Source: CAVQGZ01 sp964356295
Lineage (GTDB): Bacteria; Actinomycetota; Actinomycetes; Jiangellales; Jiangellaceae
Length of the DNA: 13,832 bases
Direction: 5' to 3'
Assembly (NCBI GenBank): GCA_964356295.1
Contig: CAYHHE010000079.1
Span: forward strand, 1-13,832
Part shown: in pieces, positions 13,337 to 13,832 of the stretch
How positions within the stretch are numbered: the stretch's first letter is position 1
Layout of the letters: every line of letters starts with the position of its first letter
Notes under the pieces: model-generated
The model's input: the letters and a program-made list of their open reading frames with translations, nothing else
Database searches by the model: none
Told to the model about the DNA's origin: nothing
Program-made: the position numbers and the translations under genes

Positions 13337-13572
13337 CAGTCGAGGTCGTTAATGGCTGTGGTAGCCGCGTGGCGGGCGAGGCTGTCCATGTCAGCGTCGG
13401 CGCCGGAGCGGGCCAGGATCGCAGCATCGCGCTCGGCAAGGTGGCGGCGGCGCTCGTGTTCAAGGGCCCGGGCGACTGCGGCCGCCCGGCTGGCGACGTC
13501 GCCGTTCTTGACGAGTTCGTCGAGGAACTCGACAAGCTCGTCAGGGAGGCGGACGGCGATCTGTGTGCTCAT
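13336..13572 (-). CDS. mazE: Ribbon-helix-helix antitoxin of the MazF toxin (MazE-like)
   Basis: The 78-residue protein opens with a ribbon-helix-helix DNA-binding fold: strand TQIAVRLP (3-10), helix 1 DELVEFLDELVKNG (11-24) and helix 2 starting SRAAAVARALEHE (28-40). An acidic, Ala-rich tail ending INDLD is the expected toxin-binding part. Members repress their own operon as dimers and inactivate the toxin. The antitoxin is first in the operon and overlaps the toxin by one base. The ATG at 13572 is preferred because an ATG five bases upstream (13577) meets a stop after two codons. No Shine-Dalgarno sequence is visible, so the mRNA may be leaderless. The start codon is embedded in an inverted repeat. 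The symbol is by function: sequence-wise this is the RHH class of actinobacterial MazE, not the E. coli AbrB-fold class. Confidence 0.85.
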   Translation of the reverse strand: MSTQIAVRLPDELVEFLDELVKNGDVASRAAAVARALEHERRRHLAERDAAILARSGADADMDSLARHAATTAINDLD

Positions 13573-13609
13573 CCCATGACGGTATCACTATGGGATGCGG
13601 ATCGGGATG
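13570..13609 (-). promoter_or_regulatory. mazEF operator/promoter region overlapping the antitoxin start
   Basis: CATCCCAT (13570-13577) and ATGGGATG (13590-13597) form a perfect 8-bp inverted repeat around a 12-base spacer. A further GGGATG half-site lies at 13604-13609, 12 bp from the previous one. The antitoxin ATG is the outer edge of the palindrome. A TAnnnT -10-like box, TACCGT (13584-13579 on the minus strand), lies in the spacer and would place the transcript start at or near the ATG. Multiple evenly spaced half-sites suit cooperative binding by RHH dimers. No convincing -35 box was found. Confidence 0.5.
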
Positions 13610-13647
13610 CCACTGCAGCCCCGGCTCAACGACGGTCGCCCGCTCCG

Positions 13648-13688
13648 CGGCATAGGCGGGAGCGGTCGACGCCATGCCCTGTGCGCGG
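13648..13688 (+). repeat. Right copy of the imperfect direct repeat flanking mazEF
   Basis: This is the partner of 12961-12998; same orientation, 687 bp between copy starts. It has a 3-base insertion (GGG) relative to the left copy and five or six substitutions. It lies 75 bp upstream of the antitoxin start, beyond the operator half-sites. Confidence 0.55.
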
Positions 13689-13832
13689 GGAGAGTCGGGC
13701 GATCGTCGTCGCCCGCAGAGCGGGAGCCATGTGAGTGCCTTCATCTGTGGCATGGGGGATATCTCGGGCACTGCCCCGAAGCGTGCTAGGCCGGCGCTGC
13801 CGGCAGGGGTGTGGCTGGGGTCGGTCGGCGGG
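13689..13832. other. Window end, no supportable gene
   Basis: A short stem, CCCGC-AGA-GCGGG (13712-13724), and a GCCGGC-containing inverted repeat near 13791-13805 are visible. A plus-strand frame is open from the GTG at 13731 to the edge (34 codons) but matches nothing I know, so it is not called as a gene. Confidence 0.4.

Noticed and set aside
13595..13789. 64-codon plus-strand frame divergent from mazE
   Set aside because: It starts inside the operator half-sites, runs through the direct repeat, and has no ribosome site or family resemblance.

Overview
The window is high-GC DNA with strong G/C preference at third codon positions. It carries an ECF sigma factor with a zinc-finger tail, an LPXTG-type wall-anchored surface protein and an RHH/MazF toxin-antitoxin pair. 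This points to an actinobacterium; I cannot name the genus from sequence alone.

Layout. (1) 1-723, minus strand: the first 114 codons of a crotonyl-CoA carboxylase/reductase (ccr) run off the left edge. Upstream of it lies a broken C-terminal piece of a beta-class carbonic anhydrase. (2) 924-1986, plus strand: a likely two-gene unit, a 70-residue DUF2892-type membrane protein followed by a 273-residue ECF sigma factor fused to a zf-HC2 (anti-sigma-like) domain. A hairpin separates it from the convergent giant gene. (3) 2042-10651, minus strand: one gene of 2869 codons fills more than 60% of the window. It encodes a secreted, sortase-type wall protein made of 18 DUF11/TIGR01451-like Ig-fold modules. 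Every module carries a Lys, an Asp-x-Leu-Pro motif and a late Asn (Asp in one module), a pattern compatible with internal isopeptide cross-links. The start of this gene is problematic: a strong ribosome binding site sits in front of an ATC codon, not ATG or GTG. (4) 10815-12952: a decayed stretch with no intact gene. It holds remnants resembling a pRiA4b ORF-3/IS1096-passenger protein, a possible adenylate-forming-enzyme fragment, and a dead IS5-family element with imperfect terminal inverted repeats and a transposase broken by at least three frameshifts. (5) 12961-13688: an intact mazEF-type toxin-antitoxin operon on the minus strand. Its operator-like palindrome overlaps the antitoxin start codon, and a roughly 40-bp imperfect direct repeat flanks the whole module.

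How the parts relate. The ccr/carbonic anhydrase corner fits CO2-dependent acyl-CoA metabolism (the ethylmalonyl-CoA pathway, or extender-unit supply). The sigma factor and the giant surface protein are convergent neighbours. A regulatory link between them is possible, but the sequence does not show one. The right-hand 3 kb looks like an accessory region shaped by insertion and decay. No RNA gene or CRISPR array was recognised.
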